DNA of 64,000 bases, taken from the NCBI GenBank assembly GCA_946811185.2, contig OX328109.1:42330129-42394128 (forward strand), given 5' to 3'. The notes under the pieces are model-generated. The model was not told the origin of the DNA and searched no databases. It worked only from the letters and a program-made list of their open reading frames with translations. Both the position numbers and the translations under genes were made by a program. The stretch is from Hippopus hippopus. Its lineage: Eukaryota > Mollusca > Bivalvia > Cardiida > Cardiidae. Positions within the stretch are counted from its first letter, which is position 1. Each line of letters starts with the position of its first letter. Below are positions 1 through 13,400 of the stretch, in pieces.

Positions 1-399
1 TAAATATATTAAACGAATCTCAGTGGTCAATATTAATTTTTGCAGCTCGTCGTTATGTCAAAAAAGCCGCTAAGTTTTGTTGACCAAATAGATTCGTTCA
101 ATGTATTCACTGTCATGTTAAAACTTCCTTTTCACAGTTGGATGACGAAAAAAAAAAAAAATCAACTTAAACAAAGCTTCGACCTATATAACCTTCTTAA
201 TATTTATCATTTTCTTCTGTTCTATGCACCAGATCGAAGGTAAGCTACCACAGAATACTATAAAAGTAACGACTTTTTTCCAACCCCGTTTAAATTACGT
301 GAAAAATACTGACAAAATGACATTGGGTCGAGTTGGGTAGGCGATACTTTGGACACCTTGTCTTATACCAGGTTAAAGATGGCGAATCTTTTCAAAAAC

Positions 400-890
400 A
401 AAATGATGAGCTCCATACACCTTCAACCTTGAAACAAATTTACGTAACTGATATCCACCGCCAGACAGATTTGAACTTTTGATAACACACTTGAAAAGGG
501 TGACTATTACAATTTAATATAACGTCGCTGGAATTAGTTTCATGAAATGTGGGAAAATTAACCCAAAGGTAGATCTATTTCTAAAATGATAGACTACGGA
601 AAAGGGAACGAAACAAACCTATTACATTTAAATTACCGTCGGTCGGCCAGCTTGAATTCAATCAGAACAAAGTGGAAAAGAATCAGCACATCATAGTACC
701 GCCAACATGGCAACATCAAGGAGTTTCAGTGCATTTCATGTAATGTGATGAAGAAATACCACAAGAAAAGACCAAACACAAAGCTTTTCTGAATACAGAA
801 CGACGATCGGGTTGCCCCTGTTTGATCTAACTCGAAAAACAGATGACATAAATCAGCACGTCGCAGAAGTACAAAAAGCAATAGACGATA
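400..890. repeat. Degenerate long-period repeat, left part
   Basis: Blocks around GAATCAGCACATCATAG followed by a CAACATC / AAGAAGTTT motif recur here and at 2243, 2425 and 2653, so this is one end of an old diverged array that resumes at 1960. No gene seen. Confidence 0.45.
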
Positions 891-892
891 TT

Positions 893-1392
893 TTTTTTTT
901 TCGGTGAACATCATCTCGTGTTCTCGTGAACATCATCCGTGATATTTTCACGAGTTGCTGCCACTCGTGAAAATAATACCGACGATGTTCACTCGATGAA
1001 ATAAATTTTGATCTTTCACAGAAATATACAAATATTCTATTTATTTCATGCTTCTAATCCACCCCCTTTTTTTTTTGGAGGGGGAGAGCTTACATCAAAA
1101 TCCAGTACAGTTGTTTTTGGTAATACCCCGTGGCGTACCCCTTCAACATAACAACGCATTACAATGTAACGTAAAGCGCTAGAAATGTAGAGTAAATTAC
1201 GTCATATTTCCATCTGGTTGAATAGCACGCGCTGTATACCTAGGTAACTAGTGCGCAGGACCACTGTTTCCCCCTTCAGATGGAGACGGTTAGAAAAAAA
1301 TCGGTATTTTTCACTGGTCGTAACCATGAAATATCAAACAATATTCCATCGTTATTTCTCGATAAACTACTGAAAAGCATGAAATAAATCAA
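893..1392. mobile_element. Dispersed fold-back element Q, copy 1
   Basis: This stretch matches 26775-27262 along most of its length, including the CCTAGGTAACTAGT block and the TTTTTCACTGGTC block. The inner part runs from ATTTATTTCATGCTT (about 1037) to its inverse AAGCATGAAATAAAT near 1390, so it has terminal inverted repeats. The outer left part (893-1020) is itself a small fold-back around GATGTTCAC. It carries no coding capacity. Confidence 0.6.
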
Positions 1393-1489
1393 GTTATTTC
1401 GTTGAAATGATATCCCCGGCCGAAGAAGACATTTTTGATAGAAGCATACAAGAAGTATTGTGTTTTGCGTATGTATACACAATCATGGC

Positions 1490-1890
1490 CTTTTTGTTAG
1501 TGGTCCATAATAAAATTATACATTAAGCCCCCTTTTTCCATTACATGGTATTTCTTTAAATGAAAACAAACAATTATTGTCTGTGGCATATGATAAACAA
1601 TAGAACTATAAAGTTTCATAATTTTTTTTCCAGTAGTTAAAGACATATTGGTCCATAATGGAAAAATACATCAAGCCTCCTTTTTCCATGACACGGTGTT
1701 AAATAAAATACAAAAACAAAAGGCATATAGGCAGACTATCATTAAGAACATATGTGTGAAGTTTCATCAATTTTCGTCAAGGATTTTAAAAGATACCTGT
1801 CCGGACGGACAAACGGAAGGACAGACGGACGGACGGACAAGCAGACGGACAGACGGACAAAGCAAAAATTACTCCCCCCCTCGAAATTGG
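1490..1890 (+). mobile_element. Two-unit repeat element with GGAC-rich tail
   Basis: Two diverged units of about 150 bp each begin near TGGTCCATAAT (1500 and 1651). They are followed by a GGAC/AGAC microsatellite (1800-1860) and a pyrimidine-rich end. This is the same architecture as the larger head/units/GGAC-tail elements at 12-13 and 24-25 kb. Confidence 0.5.
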
Positions 1891-1959
1891 GCTAGGGATA
1901 ACAAGACAAACCAGACAAATTTATACAGCAAAAGGGCTTAGCTTGCGCACAATAGATCT

Positions 1960-2890
1960 ACATACAAAAACCGGACGACTTTCCCAAGCTAAACTGGTCA
2001 CAAAGTATTTATAAAATGACTCCTCGAAACACACTGTGATAATCTACCGCGAGGGCTTGCAAGTTGGGCAATTTAAAACAGAGTGACTGTTACAATTAAA
2101 TATCGTGTTGATGGAAGCGTTTTAATGACCTGTTACAAAATTCATGAAGAAATTTCTAAAATAATGCAGGAATAGCAACGAGACAGACAAAAACACCACA
2201 AATAATGAGTTTGAATTCTTTACCCTAAAACAAACAAAAAAAATGACATGAATCAGCACATTATAGGAAAACCAACCCTGCAACATGAAAGAAGTTTAAG
2301 TACATTTTATTTAATTGTGATGAAGAAAATATCTTAAAAACAAACACAAAACTATTTTGATTTCAACATGCTCTCCAGTCAACCCACTTGAATCCCATTT
2401 GAAAATAGAAAAAATAATATTTACAAGTTGAGGTGAATCAGCACATCTTGGTTCTTTAGTTCACAATTGTAAGAAGTTACTCTGTATTTCATCTAAGTAT
2501 AACGGGGAAATGAAAAACAAACAAACGAACAAACGAAAAAGAACAAAATCTAATTGTACCTAACGGCTGCCAGCCAGCCATCTTTAATGGATTAACCTGA
2601 AAATAATATGTACATCACATATGTTGATACATTTATGACAAAAAGTTGACATGAATCAGTACATTATAGAAATTTCATATATCAAAGAAGCTAACTGTTT
2701 TCGAACCAATAGTAAATGAAAAGATAGCTAAAAACTGATAAAAAGAAAATCCGATTTCAGGTCGATTGTTTAATCCAAAAATGGAGGCCAGTGGGCCGTC
2801 ATGAATCTAATAAAAGGAAAAAGTACATCTGTGCTTTATGATAAGGTATACAGAAATGAAGTTTCATTGAATCTTTGCGCCGAATGGTCG
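1960..2890. repeat. Degenerate long-period repeat, right part
   Basis: Continues the array seen at 400-890 (GAATCAGCAC/GAATCAGTAC motifs at 2249, 2426 and 2654). The array seems to have been split by the elements at 893-1890. Confidence 0.4.
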
Positions 2891-2899
2891 AAAGGACAA

Positions 2900-3570
2900 G
2901 ACTAAAATTACATCAAGCTATATTTCTAAATGCTGGAGTAATATGACGAAATAAATGTTGCTACTTCATAACAACGAATAGCCAATGAAATGTCAAAATT
3001 ATCGTCACGTGGGACAAAGTTCATAAACAATTTGATTGGCCACCCGTGTCCATTAGCCTCAATTAGATCAATAAATAGGTGTGTGTTATCTTGGTGGGTG
3101 ACCTTAGTGGCCACATAACACGTGAAAACGTAGTGGAAAGGCTCATTACAAGCATATCTCCTGTTGCAACTTTACTTTCAAAAGCGGTTTGCAGAACTGC
3201 CGAAATAGTCGCCAGCGGCTGTTGTACACTACCATTTGAGCTATTGTAAGATTTATTATAGAATACCAGTACAAGTTAAACAAAAGTCTAAGCAGAAGTA
3301 TTTTTATTGAGTTGTATGCCAAAGATTGCTGGGGGAAAAAAGCTTGTCAAGAGCATTTTTTCTTCTCCTTTAAAGTCTACATAAAGCTACCAGCTGAGGT
3401 GACGTAGAAACCTGCTCCAAGTTTCCGAAAATATTTGGTCCATTAACGTTAGTTGCTTACTATGTAAGGACGTTACATTGGTTTCAAGTTCTATTATAGT
3501 CTGTTTTTCTAGGTACTTAATTAACATGCAAGTGGCTGTACATATTGCACTGCTATCATTCGTGTTTTAC
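2900..3570. other. Unassigned intergenic DNA
   Basis: No recognisable gene or repeat family. A 62-codon minus-strand open frame (2926-3114) shows no known motif, and I do not call it. Confidence 0.4.
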
Positions 3571-3571
3571 T

Positions 3572-3780
3572 TGAGCCATGCGCTGTGAAAAGAAGGTTTA
3601 ATGCATTTGCAAAGAGTATCGGTTCAGGTCAGCCTGCGCAGTCGGCGCAGGCTGACCTGGATCGAAACTTTTTGCTTTTTCTACATACCAAAGGAGCAAT
3701 CTACCTCATGATTCAGTTGGTTGTAAGACAAAGTGGATTTTATGGATCCATAATTATATGATGACTTGCTTGGTATAATA
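3572..3780 (+). mobile_element. Family B MITE (first copy; family description)
   Basis: Family B runs about 250-270 bp. It starts near GAGCCATGCTCTG, has AAAAGGGGGCTTAATGCATC, a GC-rich central palindrome (AGCCTGCGC / GCGCAGGCT) flanked by ACCCAGGTC / GACCTGGGT, then a unique arm with TTATGGATCCATAATTAT, and ends with the inverse of its start. This copy lacks the far right end. It contains no ORF, so it is non-autonomous. Confidence 0.7.
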
Positions 3781-4302
3781 TATCAGAAATGCATTGCCAG
3801 AGTGCCGTTCATTTATATTTTGTCGTTTACTTTTGTCATTTCATTGACCATCTTTTGGCATTCTTTACCTAAAGTTGGTTATAAATATAAATTTAGATTG
3901 TTCGTTATATTGGTTACATTTGCTACTGAGTTTAGTACCTTTGTCAGGTAATCAACGTTCGTATCGTTTGCCATGATTTATATCTAAAGATATATTGTTA
4001 CTCGGTTTTTTAACAAATTTTATCTTTATTTTATGAAACTATAAGCATTCTTGTATCTTCATGCCAAATGTTGCCCCTGATGGTAGCAAGGTTGCACAGA
4101 TTACGACGGATAGAAAATGCATCTCATTCTCTGGAGGTTATCCAAGACATCACTATGGTTGTTTCCGGTTTTAAATCAGAGACAACTCCCTCGAGTTTCC
4201 ATATCCCATACACCTTATATTGATTGTTTAGATCTATGTTTACACATCTGACTGGATTGTACACAATATCAAGTTTTAGCGTTTTTCCCTCTGGCTGTAA
4301 AG

Positions 4303-4439
4303 ATGTTTTTTTTAATTTTTGTAGCAGTTGTTGCACACGCCCAGGATTCCACTTTCTGTCGGTTCGTGACCACGAAAAACTGTGCCAATGACAAGACTGA
4401 GCAAGTTTGTGCTACGAACGGCCAGACTTTCAGAAACAA
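4303..4439 (+). CDS. Kazal gene 1, exon 1 (signal peptide and first half of domain 1)
   Basis: Encodes residues 1-45 and two bases of codon 46. The donor GTAACA follows at 4440. The frame hits TAA at once if read through, which fits an exon end. Confidence 0.88.
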
Positions 4440-7400
4440 GTAACACGTTTTCATTTTTGTTTGCTTAATAGCGTTTTAAGTCACTTTCAACAGTTTATTA
4501 GCCATATCACGAAGTTTATTCACTTCTTCGTGTGTTTCCTTTGTTTTAACTGTACAAAATTTGGGCTTGCCCAAGAACACTCCAGCAAAAAAAAGGGACT
4601 GAAGCTACGTTTGGATGTGTTCACCAACCATTCTACATGAGCTATGCTCTGGCAAAAGGGGGTTTAATGTATCTCCGTGATGCATGATACCAAGCAAGTC
4701 ATTATAATTGAACCATGCTCTGGCAAAAGGGGGCTTAATGCATCACCGTGATCCATGATACCAAGCAAGCCATCACACACCTATGGATCCATAATATCCA
4801 CTTTTTTTAACAACCAACTTAATCATGAGATAGACTGATCTTTGGGCATACAGAAAATTGACCACTAGCGAAAAGTTTCGGCCCAGGTCAGCCTGCGCGG
4901 ACTGCGCAGGCTGACCTGGGTCGATACTTTTCGCAGATGCATTAAGCCCCCTTTTCACCAAGCACGTCATTATATAATTATGGATCCATAAAACCCATTT
5001 TGTCAAACAACCGATTGAATCATGAGATAGATTGACCCTTAGATATGCAGAAAATTGACGAAAAGCAAAAGGTTTTGACCCAGGTCAGCCTGCGCGAACT
5101 GCGCACACTGACATAGACCAATACTTTTTGCAGATGCATTAAACACCCTTTTCATAGAGCACGGCTCATTTAGAATCACCGGTGTGTTCTCGGCTAAAGC
5201 CAGGGGTTATATTCACAATCTTTTCATACATTCATTCATCTCTCAAGAACTGTCTATATTTCAAAGTAATGCAATTTCTGATCGGCTGAACAAGCCAATC
5301 AGAAATTGTGTTATTTAAAATTTTGAATCGGACAAAGGATACATCTAAGAATGGCTTGCAAATACTGACCCAGACTTGACATTGCAATACATTTATTTGT
5401 AATAAGGGGATAGTTTTACTGACTGAAAAATGTCCGATTCGTTTATTTGTAATTCTCATGACTATTTTTTTTTACTATTTATGTGCTTGTTTGCTTACTT
5501 AAATTATGTTTTACGCTGTTTTTGTCACTATTTCAGTCTTGAGGGTCAAGATTCGATATTTTCAACCCATTATCAATGTAAAATGAACACTTATCTTTGT
5601 ATTGCTGTAAGAAGAATTATGTATTGTCCAAGCCTAGCTAAATGATTATTACGTGTTCTGTTCTAGATCTACTCCTTCGATATCAAACAGTATAAACAAT
5701 ATTCGCTATTTTATTTATTTATTTTATTTATTTATTTATTTATTTATTTATTTTTCAGATGCGAGTACGCTAAAGCATTTTGCCGCAACAACACTCTCCA
5801 TCTGGCAAGCAATGGACCGTGTCCTAACTCCGCGACATCTCGTTCAACGACCACTGCAACAAAACCAGCCCCAGCTGCAACGACCTTGAAACCTACCCAG
5901 GCGCCATTGGTAACCATGCCAACAACAACATCGCAGCCAATCAACGGTTCCCTTATAGCCTTTGACATTTTTTGCCTCGATCTCAATTATGTAGTTTGTC
6001 CGGTAGGGGGCACTCGAGTTTGCGGAAGTGACGGAAAATTCTATGACAATGCGTAAGTTTCAGTTATTTATGTGAAGAATTATCTTGTGATTGTTAAAGG
6101 ATCTGACAAAAGTGAGTACTTGAGATATACCACAGGCCTTCGAAGCTCCACTGATCTATCAGAGAATACTAAAATTTTCCTAAGTCGATCATTGAACACT
6201 TATAAAAGTATACTGGTGCATCGCCTGTATGTATAACGGAATAGTGAAATTTTCAACACCGTTACTATAAATAGCAGTGACGTCTGCCTCTTTGGTGTCA
6301 CACCGCTGGTTTTTGATTTTTGGCCACATTGAAAAAAGAGTGAAAATGGCCATCTTTGAAGCTTCACAGATCGCTTAATGGCAAACCTTTTGCTTTTCCG
6401 TCTCTTGCTGTCTAAAGTACGTCCTTAGTCCTTCAAAAAAATGCATTAAAAACAACATGTCAACTGATTGCGTTTTTCGCTAAATCCCAACAATAACGGG
6501 CACCCTAGAATTTTCCCGCTTGTCTTACTATATAGGACAAAGAGGGAATCGCCAATGTGCTATTTATAGTAACGGTGTCCTATAATGAAAAATTCGTTAT
6601 CCCGTGATAGACCAATTGAATTTCAGATGCCTATGGATATACAGCATCTAACATATGTTTGCTGTTGTGATAAAAGGAAATTTAAAAAGTCTTAAAAAAT
6701 ATCCACTGGGCGAGCCCAAGGCGAGCTAAATATTTTTACAGGACGAGTTTAATTAATTTCCAAAGCTAAGGAATACCAGCTACCCCTTTATCAAAATATC
6801 TGTATCTCAAGCATAACAGCTCATAATACGTAATAACAAATGCCTACATAAGAGTCATGCACAAGGTAGCTTAATGCAGATCTTCGTGATAGATGATACC
6901 AAGCAAGTCATCACTGAAGTATAAATCCATAAAATCCATTTTGTCTAACAATCAACCAGATTGTAAGCTGGATTGGTCCTTTGATAAGCAAACAATTGAC
7001 CAATAGCAAAAAGTATAGACTGTGCAGGCTGACCTGGGTCGATACTTTTTGAAAACGTATTAAGCCCCCTTTTCACAGGGCATGGCTCATATATAAGTGT
7101 TTGGAAAATACCATGTATTAGGCTACTCACTTCTTCGTCAGCTTACACGTCCGGGCTGAAAGTTATTTCCAAGCAAGCGAACAGCATGTAATCACTTAAG
7201 GTAAAGTGTAAAAAAAACATAATCGATTTTGACTGATAAACTAACAAGGAAATCTGGGTCAGCGACAGAATACATGACTTTGACGAATGACGTCACTATA
7301 TGCTTATCTCAAACGTGTGTCAGATAAGAAAATTGGTAACGGGACCGTCTCACCGACAGCAATGTGGTTCAGGTAAGGCAAGGCATGTGTAATGGCAGTT

Positions 7401-10400
7401 TTGAAATAACAATACACATGGCTGAATGAATGAAAAGAAACAGAGCCATTATATTTTTATTTATTTTCAGCCATGAATTTTTTATCAATTTCATAATAAA
7501 AATTATTCTATTGTTAATTATTTCAAGTTTTCTTTCCAAGGGAGGTAATTCTTTGCATTCTACTCTGTGTGTGTGCTTGTTTTAATTTCTTTCAAAGGCA
7601 GGTAAACCTTAACTATCTATGTAATGAAAATGGATTAGATATTTAGTTATAAAGGACAATTCACTGGAATCCAAACTCAAAACAAATGTGACTCAGTTAG
7701 GTTTATGACTTCTAATTGTTTAAAATCTTAGTAATATCGGGGACGTCATCATAACAGGCATAGCTATTCCCCCATTAGATCTACCTTAACCAGTTAATAA
7801 TCAATCAAGACTTTTAACTGCCCCGAGGAAAAAGGCTTTTTGAAAACATTGTGTGGTAACCAGCATTTTCTCCTTTTGCCACAGTGTTTTCTACCCTTTC
7901 AATTCAAAAATCATTTTTTGAGCAATATTTATATTGTTGTCCCCAAATGCTTTCAAGTTGAACAAGTCTAAAACGTTGTTGTTTTGGTAAAGTTAAAACA
8001 AGAGGGCCATTGGCCCTAAAGTGCCCACCTAGGTAAAGTTATTTAGGATTTATAAAGCTTAGGAGATCCTAGTTTTGATATATAAACACATGGGTGTTAG
8101 TGACCTACTTTTTGATCCACTGACCTACTTTTGAACTTAAAATATATAAAATATCTAAAATATCATAAAGACAAATATTGGGACTATGTTTCATGAGAAT
8201 CAGGCTGAAAATGTGGCCTCTAGAGTACACACAAGGTTTTTCTAAAATTTCGTCCAGTGACCTACCTCTTGACCCAACATGACCCAATTTCATACTTGCA
8301 TAATATTTTACCATGATAAATATTCTGACCAATTTTTATGAATATCATACTAGAAATATGGCCTCTTAACTGGTCACGTCTTTCAACATTTGGCCCAGTG
8401 ACCTACTTTTTGACTCTTTGACTCAATGTGACCCAGTTTTACTGTTGCCCTAGATATCATAGAGTCAAATATGACCAAGTTTCATAAATTTCAACTTGAC
8501 CTGGCCCAGTTTCACACTTGGCTAAGATATCACTAAGATAAACATTCTGACTAACTTTCATGAGTATCAGAAACGAAATGTGGCATCTAGAGTGCATAGA
8601 AGGTTTTTCAAAGGTCCAGTGACTTTTTGACCAGATGTGACCCAATTTGGAACTTAAAATATAATCAAGACAAACATTCTGACCAAGTAAATGAGTATCA
8701 GGCTGAAAAAGGGGCCTCTAGGGTGCACACAAGAATTCTCTAAAATTTAGCCCAACGACCTACCTCTTGACCCGACATAACCCAATCTCACACTTGTATG
8801 AGATATCACCAAGACAAACATTGTAACCAAGTTTCATGAATAACAGACTAAAAATATGGCCTTTAGACTGCACACAAGGTTTCTCTATAATTTGGTCCAG
8901 TGACCTACTTTTTGACCTGATGTGACCCAATTTAAAACATGCCAAAGATATCATTAAGACAAACATTCTGACCAAGTTTCATGAGTATCAGTATGAAAAT
9001 ATTGCTTCTAGAATGCACAGAAGGTTTTACTAAGATTTGGCCTGGTGACCCAATTTTTGGTCCGATGGAACCCAATTTGAAACTAGTCCAAGATTTTATC
9101 ACGACAAACATTCTGACTACATTTCATGAGTTTTGGGTCGAAAATGTACACTCTAGAGTACACACAAGGTAATTGTTGATGACACTACGACCCACGATGG
9201 ATGACACACAACAAACACTGGACACAGCACAATCACAAAAGCTCACCTGGAGCAGGAAGTGCTCAGGTGAGCTAAAAAACAAGAGGGCCATGATGGCCCT
9301 GTATCGCTCCACTGGCTTTTTAACCCTTTACTACACAAATCAAAGTGTTAATGACCCTGAAAGAGAAGGCTTTCAAAAACATCGTAAGAATAGGACATGT
9401 TGTCATCCAGTATTTACTCCTTTTCCCACAACGTTTCCTAACTATCAAGGACAGAAATAGTCATTTAAGCTACATTCAATTTGTCTTTTTGCAATGGCTT
9501 TAAACTTGGTACAGTAAAAAAAAATACAGTTAAAAAAAACTCTCTCTTAAAACAGAACATTTCCTCTCCAAAAAACTTGAATACCAAACTCCAATAACGT
9601 ATAACTGCAGTTTGATAATCAAGGGAGGTAAATAGTAACAAACTTTATCTTGTATAACAGGAGTTATTTCCCTTGATTACTATTCTAAATTACAGTCACC
9701 CTATAAGCCCATGTTAAACTTGTGATCTCCAAGGCAGAGCCAATTTTGACCCCAGGGCTATAATATGAAGGAATTTGATAGAGGACCATTAGATAAAGCT
9801 ACATGCCAAATTTGGTAGCCCTGGGCCTTATGGTTTCAGACAAGAAGATTTTAAAATTCTCCACCATACTTTGAAGCAAGGAAAAAAGATGTAGACTATA
9901 AATTATAATGTACTGGAACAGCAATGTTTTGAGTGCATTTATATTTGCATGGACAGAACAAGAGTTATTTCCTTTTATCAGTATGTAAACTTAAATCATA
10001 TAACCAGTTATAATCTTTAATAAAGCCAAGCCCACAGCAGCCACGTCCATTGCCAGATCAAATTTTTAGCAAAGAATCTGAAATATGTAACCCACAACAT
10101 AGGGTTTGAACGAGAAATAATGGATTTAGAATATGATCACTCTCTCTTATCTGGAGCTGTGCTTTCATTTTGAATTTCTTTTTGTGACTGAGCATATCAT
10201 TGTATTTTTAAGGGCAGTATCTTTGTTTGTTATGTAGCAGACCTCTGAATCCTTATTCTGCTAAATAAATTAAATGAAACTTTCATGTAAATAATAAAAA
10301 CCTAAACATTGCCATTTCATAAAGCTACATGCCAAATTTGGTCGCCCTAGGCCCCATGGCTAGGTCAAAGAAGAATTTTAAAGTTCTCCCTATATAAGCC

Positions 10401-13400
10401 CATGTAAAACTTGTTATATAAGCCCATGTAAAACTTGTTACCCCCGGGCAGGGCCTAATTTGACCCCAGGGCTATAATTTGAACAATCTTGGCAAAGGTC
10501 CACTAGATAAAGCTACATGCCAAATTTGGTAGCTCTAGGCCCTATGGTTAGGTAGAAGAGGAATTTTAAAGTTCTCCCTAAATAAGCCCATGTGTAACTT
10601 GTAACCCCCGGGGCGGGGCCAATTTTGACCCCAGGGCTATAAATTGAAGAAACTTGGTAGAGGTCCACTAGATAAAGCTACATGCCAAATTTGGTAGCCC
10701 TTGGCCTTACGGTTTCAGACAAGAAGATTTTCAAAGATTTTCAAAATTTTTCAGTTTTGTTGCCATGGCAACCAGAGTTTTTGAAGGAATTAAATTCTTT
10801 CAAGAAATTCTGAAGAGGACCATGGCAGGATCATTTCTGTGAAGTTTCATCAAAATTGGATGGGTAGTTTCAGAGAAGAAGACGTTTAAAAAACAAGAGG
10901 GCCATGATGGCCCTGTATCGCTCCACTGGCTATTAAGTAAAAACACTACAAGCCAAACATTACAATATTCAGCAAATTGATTTCAAACACGAGGACATGC
11001 AAACATTTTTCTATCTTATCCTACGAGAAAGTTGTGATCCATGGGCAAAGCCAATTTTGATCGCAAAGCTATAATTATTTGAATCCTGGTGGAGGTCCAC
11101 AATATAAAGCTCCATACCAAATAATTCAGTTCTTGAATGTTATAAACAAGAAGATTTTCAAATTTTTCTCAATGAAAAGCCCTGTAAAACATGAAACCCA
11201 TGAGACAGGGCTAAATCTAATAGCCTTAGTCTTTATAATGGTTAGTAACATGATGACTTAAGATAGTTTTCATTACAAAAGCCCATGTAAAACTGGTGAC
11301 CTTGTGTTCCGTGGTGTGGGGACAAACTTGGGTCAAGGACTATAATTTGGGCCCTCCTTGTAGAGGCCCACTAGATAAAGCTACATGCAAAATTTGGTAG
11401 ACCCCATGGCTATTATTTGAAGGAACTTGGTAGAGGCCCACTAGATACAGCTACATGCCAAATTTGGTAGCCCTAGGCCTTACAGTTTCAGAGAAGAAGA
11501 TTTTTGAAAATTTTCTATATTTTTCAGTTTTGTTGCCATGGCAACCAGAGTTTTTGAAGGAATAAAATTCTGTCATGGGATTCTGAAGAAGACCATGGCA
11601 GGATCATTTCTTTGAAGTTTCATCAAAATTGGATAAGTAGTTTCAGAGATGTTTGAAATAAAAGTTAATGCACGCACGGACAGATGGACGGATGGACCTT
11701 CAGTGCCAGTAAAAAACAAGTATATACATCAATCTCAGTTTGAAATATATCTTTTTAACCTATTACCAGACAATCCCTACTTTTGATGACCCTGAGAAAG
11801 AAGGCTTTAGAAAAGCATTTTCTCCTTTTCTTACAATGTTTTCTACTGTTCACAAAACAAATTTCAAATTTTCAATCATTTTTATTTTGTCGTCTGCAAG
11901 TGCTTTCGATTTAGACAAGCCTAAAATATTATCGTTTGGTAATGAGTTACATGTGTGCTAACAATTGTCATAATAAATCACTAAGATTTTTTTTCAAACT
12001 TATTTTATTAATACTTTTTCTAAGCTAGTCATCATCAAACAGTAGACATGGTGTATTAATATGAACACTTCATAGTTTGTAAACACAGTCAGATATGTGG
12101 AGGATAATTTTTTGTTTTGGTGTATGATTGAAAATTCTTTTATTGAGTTGAAACAAATGCTAAAAGCTCCCCTTGAGCACGTTGTGCTCAAATGAGCTAA
12201 AAAGTTAACATACGGATGGACGCACAACGGACAACGGGCCATAACATAAGCCTGCTGGCCTTCAGCCAGTGGAGCTAAAAAACTTGTCTAGCACCAATCA
12301 TGTATCACTGCAGCTTGATAATCAAGGGAGGTAAATAGTAACAAACTTTATCTTTCATAAAAAGAGTTATTTCCCTTGATTAATGTTTAAATTGAAGTGA
12401 CAATATTTTGAAGCCCATGTTAAACTTGCGATCCCTGGAATGAAGGCAATTTTGACCCCAGACCTACAATATGAAACTAGAATGTGTGGTTATAAACAAA
12501 AAGATTTTTTAATCTTGCCCAATAAAAAGTCATGTAAAACAAGTTTGCTGAATAAAAGGCCCTGTAAAATATGTGATCCATGACACAGGTTTATCAAGTT
12601 TTCACTATAAAAGCCAATGTAAAACTTGTGACCCCTGGTGTGGAGTCAAACTTGACCCCCAAAGTTAAAATTTGGGCCCTCTTGGTAGAGGCCCATTATA
12701 TAAAGTTACATGCAAAATTTGGTAGCCCTAGGCCTAAATATGGCTATGTACAAGTAGATTATTAAAGTTTCCTTATATAAGACCATGTAGAACTTGTGAC
12801 CCCCTGGGGTGGGGCTACATTTGACCCCCTGGGCTATAATTTGGGCATCCTTGATAGAGACCCCCTAGATAAAGCTAAATGCAAAATTTGATAGCCCTAG
12901 CCCTTATAGCTAGATGCGAAAGATTTTCCTATATAAGCCCGCCCATGTAAAACATGTTACCCCCCGGAGCGAAGTCAGATTTAACCCTCGGCTATAATTT
13001 GGACACCCTTGGTACAGGTCCACTAGATAAAGCTACATGCCAAATTTGGTCGCCCTAGGCCCCATGGCTAGGTCAAAGAAGAATTTTAAAGTTCTCCCTA
13101 TATAAGCTCATGTAAAACTTGTTATATAAGCCCATGTAAAACTTGTTACCCCCGGGCAGGGCCTAATTTGACCCCAGGGCTATAATTTGAACAATCTTGG
13201 CAGAGGTCCACTAGATAAAGCTACATGCCAAATTTGGTAGCTCTAGGCCCTATGGCTAGGTAGAAGAGGAATTTTAAAGTTCTCCCTAAATAAGCCCATG
13301 TATAACTTGTAACCCCCGGGGCGGGGCCAATTTTGACCCCAGGGCTATAAATTGAAGAAACTTGGTAGAGGTCCACTAGATAAAGCTACATGCCAAATTT

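Noticed and set aside
6624..6660. CAG acceptor followed by ATGCC as the third exon of Kazal gene 1
   Set aside because: Frame stops after eight codons with no Kazal cysteine spacing; the exon at 15500 fits exactly.
12580..12765. 61-codon frame conserved identically at 24430-24615
   Set aside because: Identity reflects a recent duplication of the whole element; it is not evidence of protein selection.
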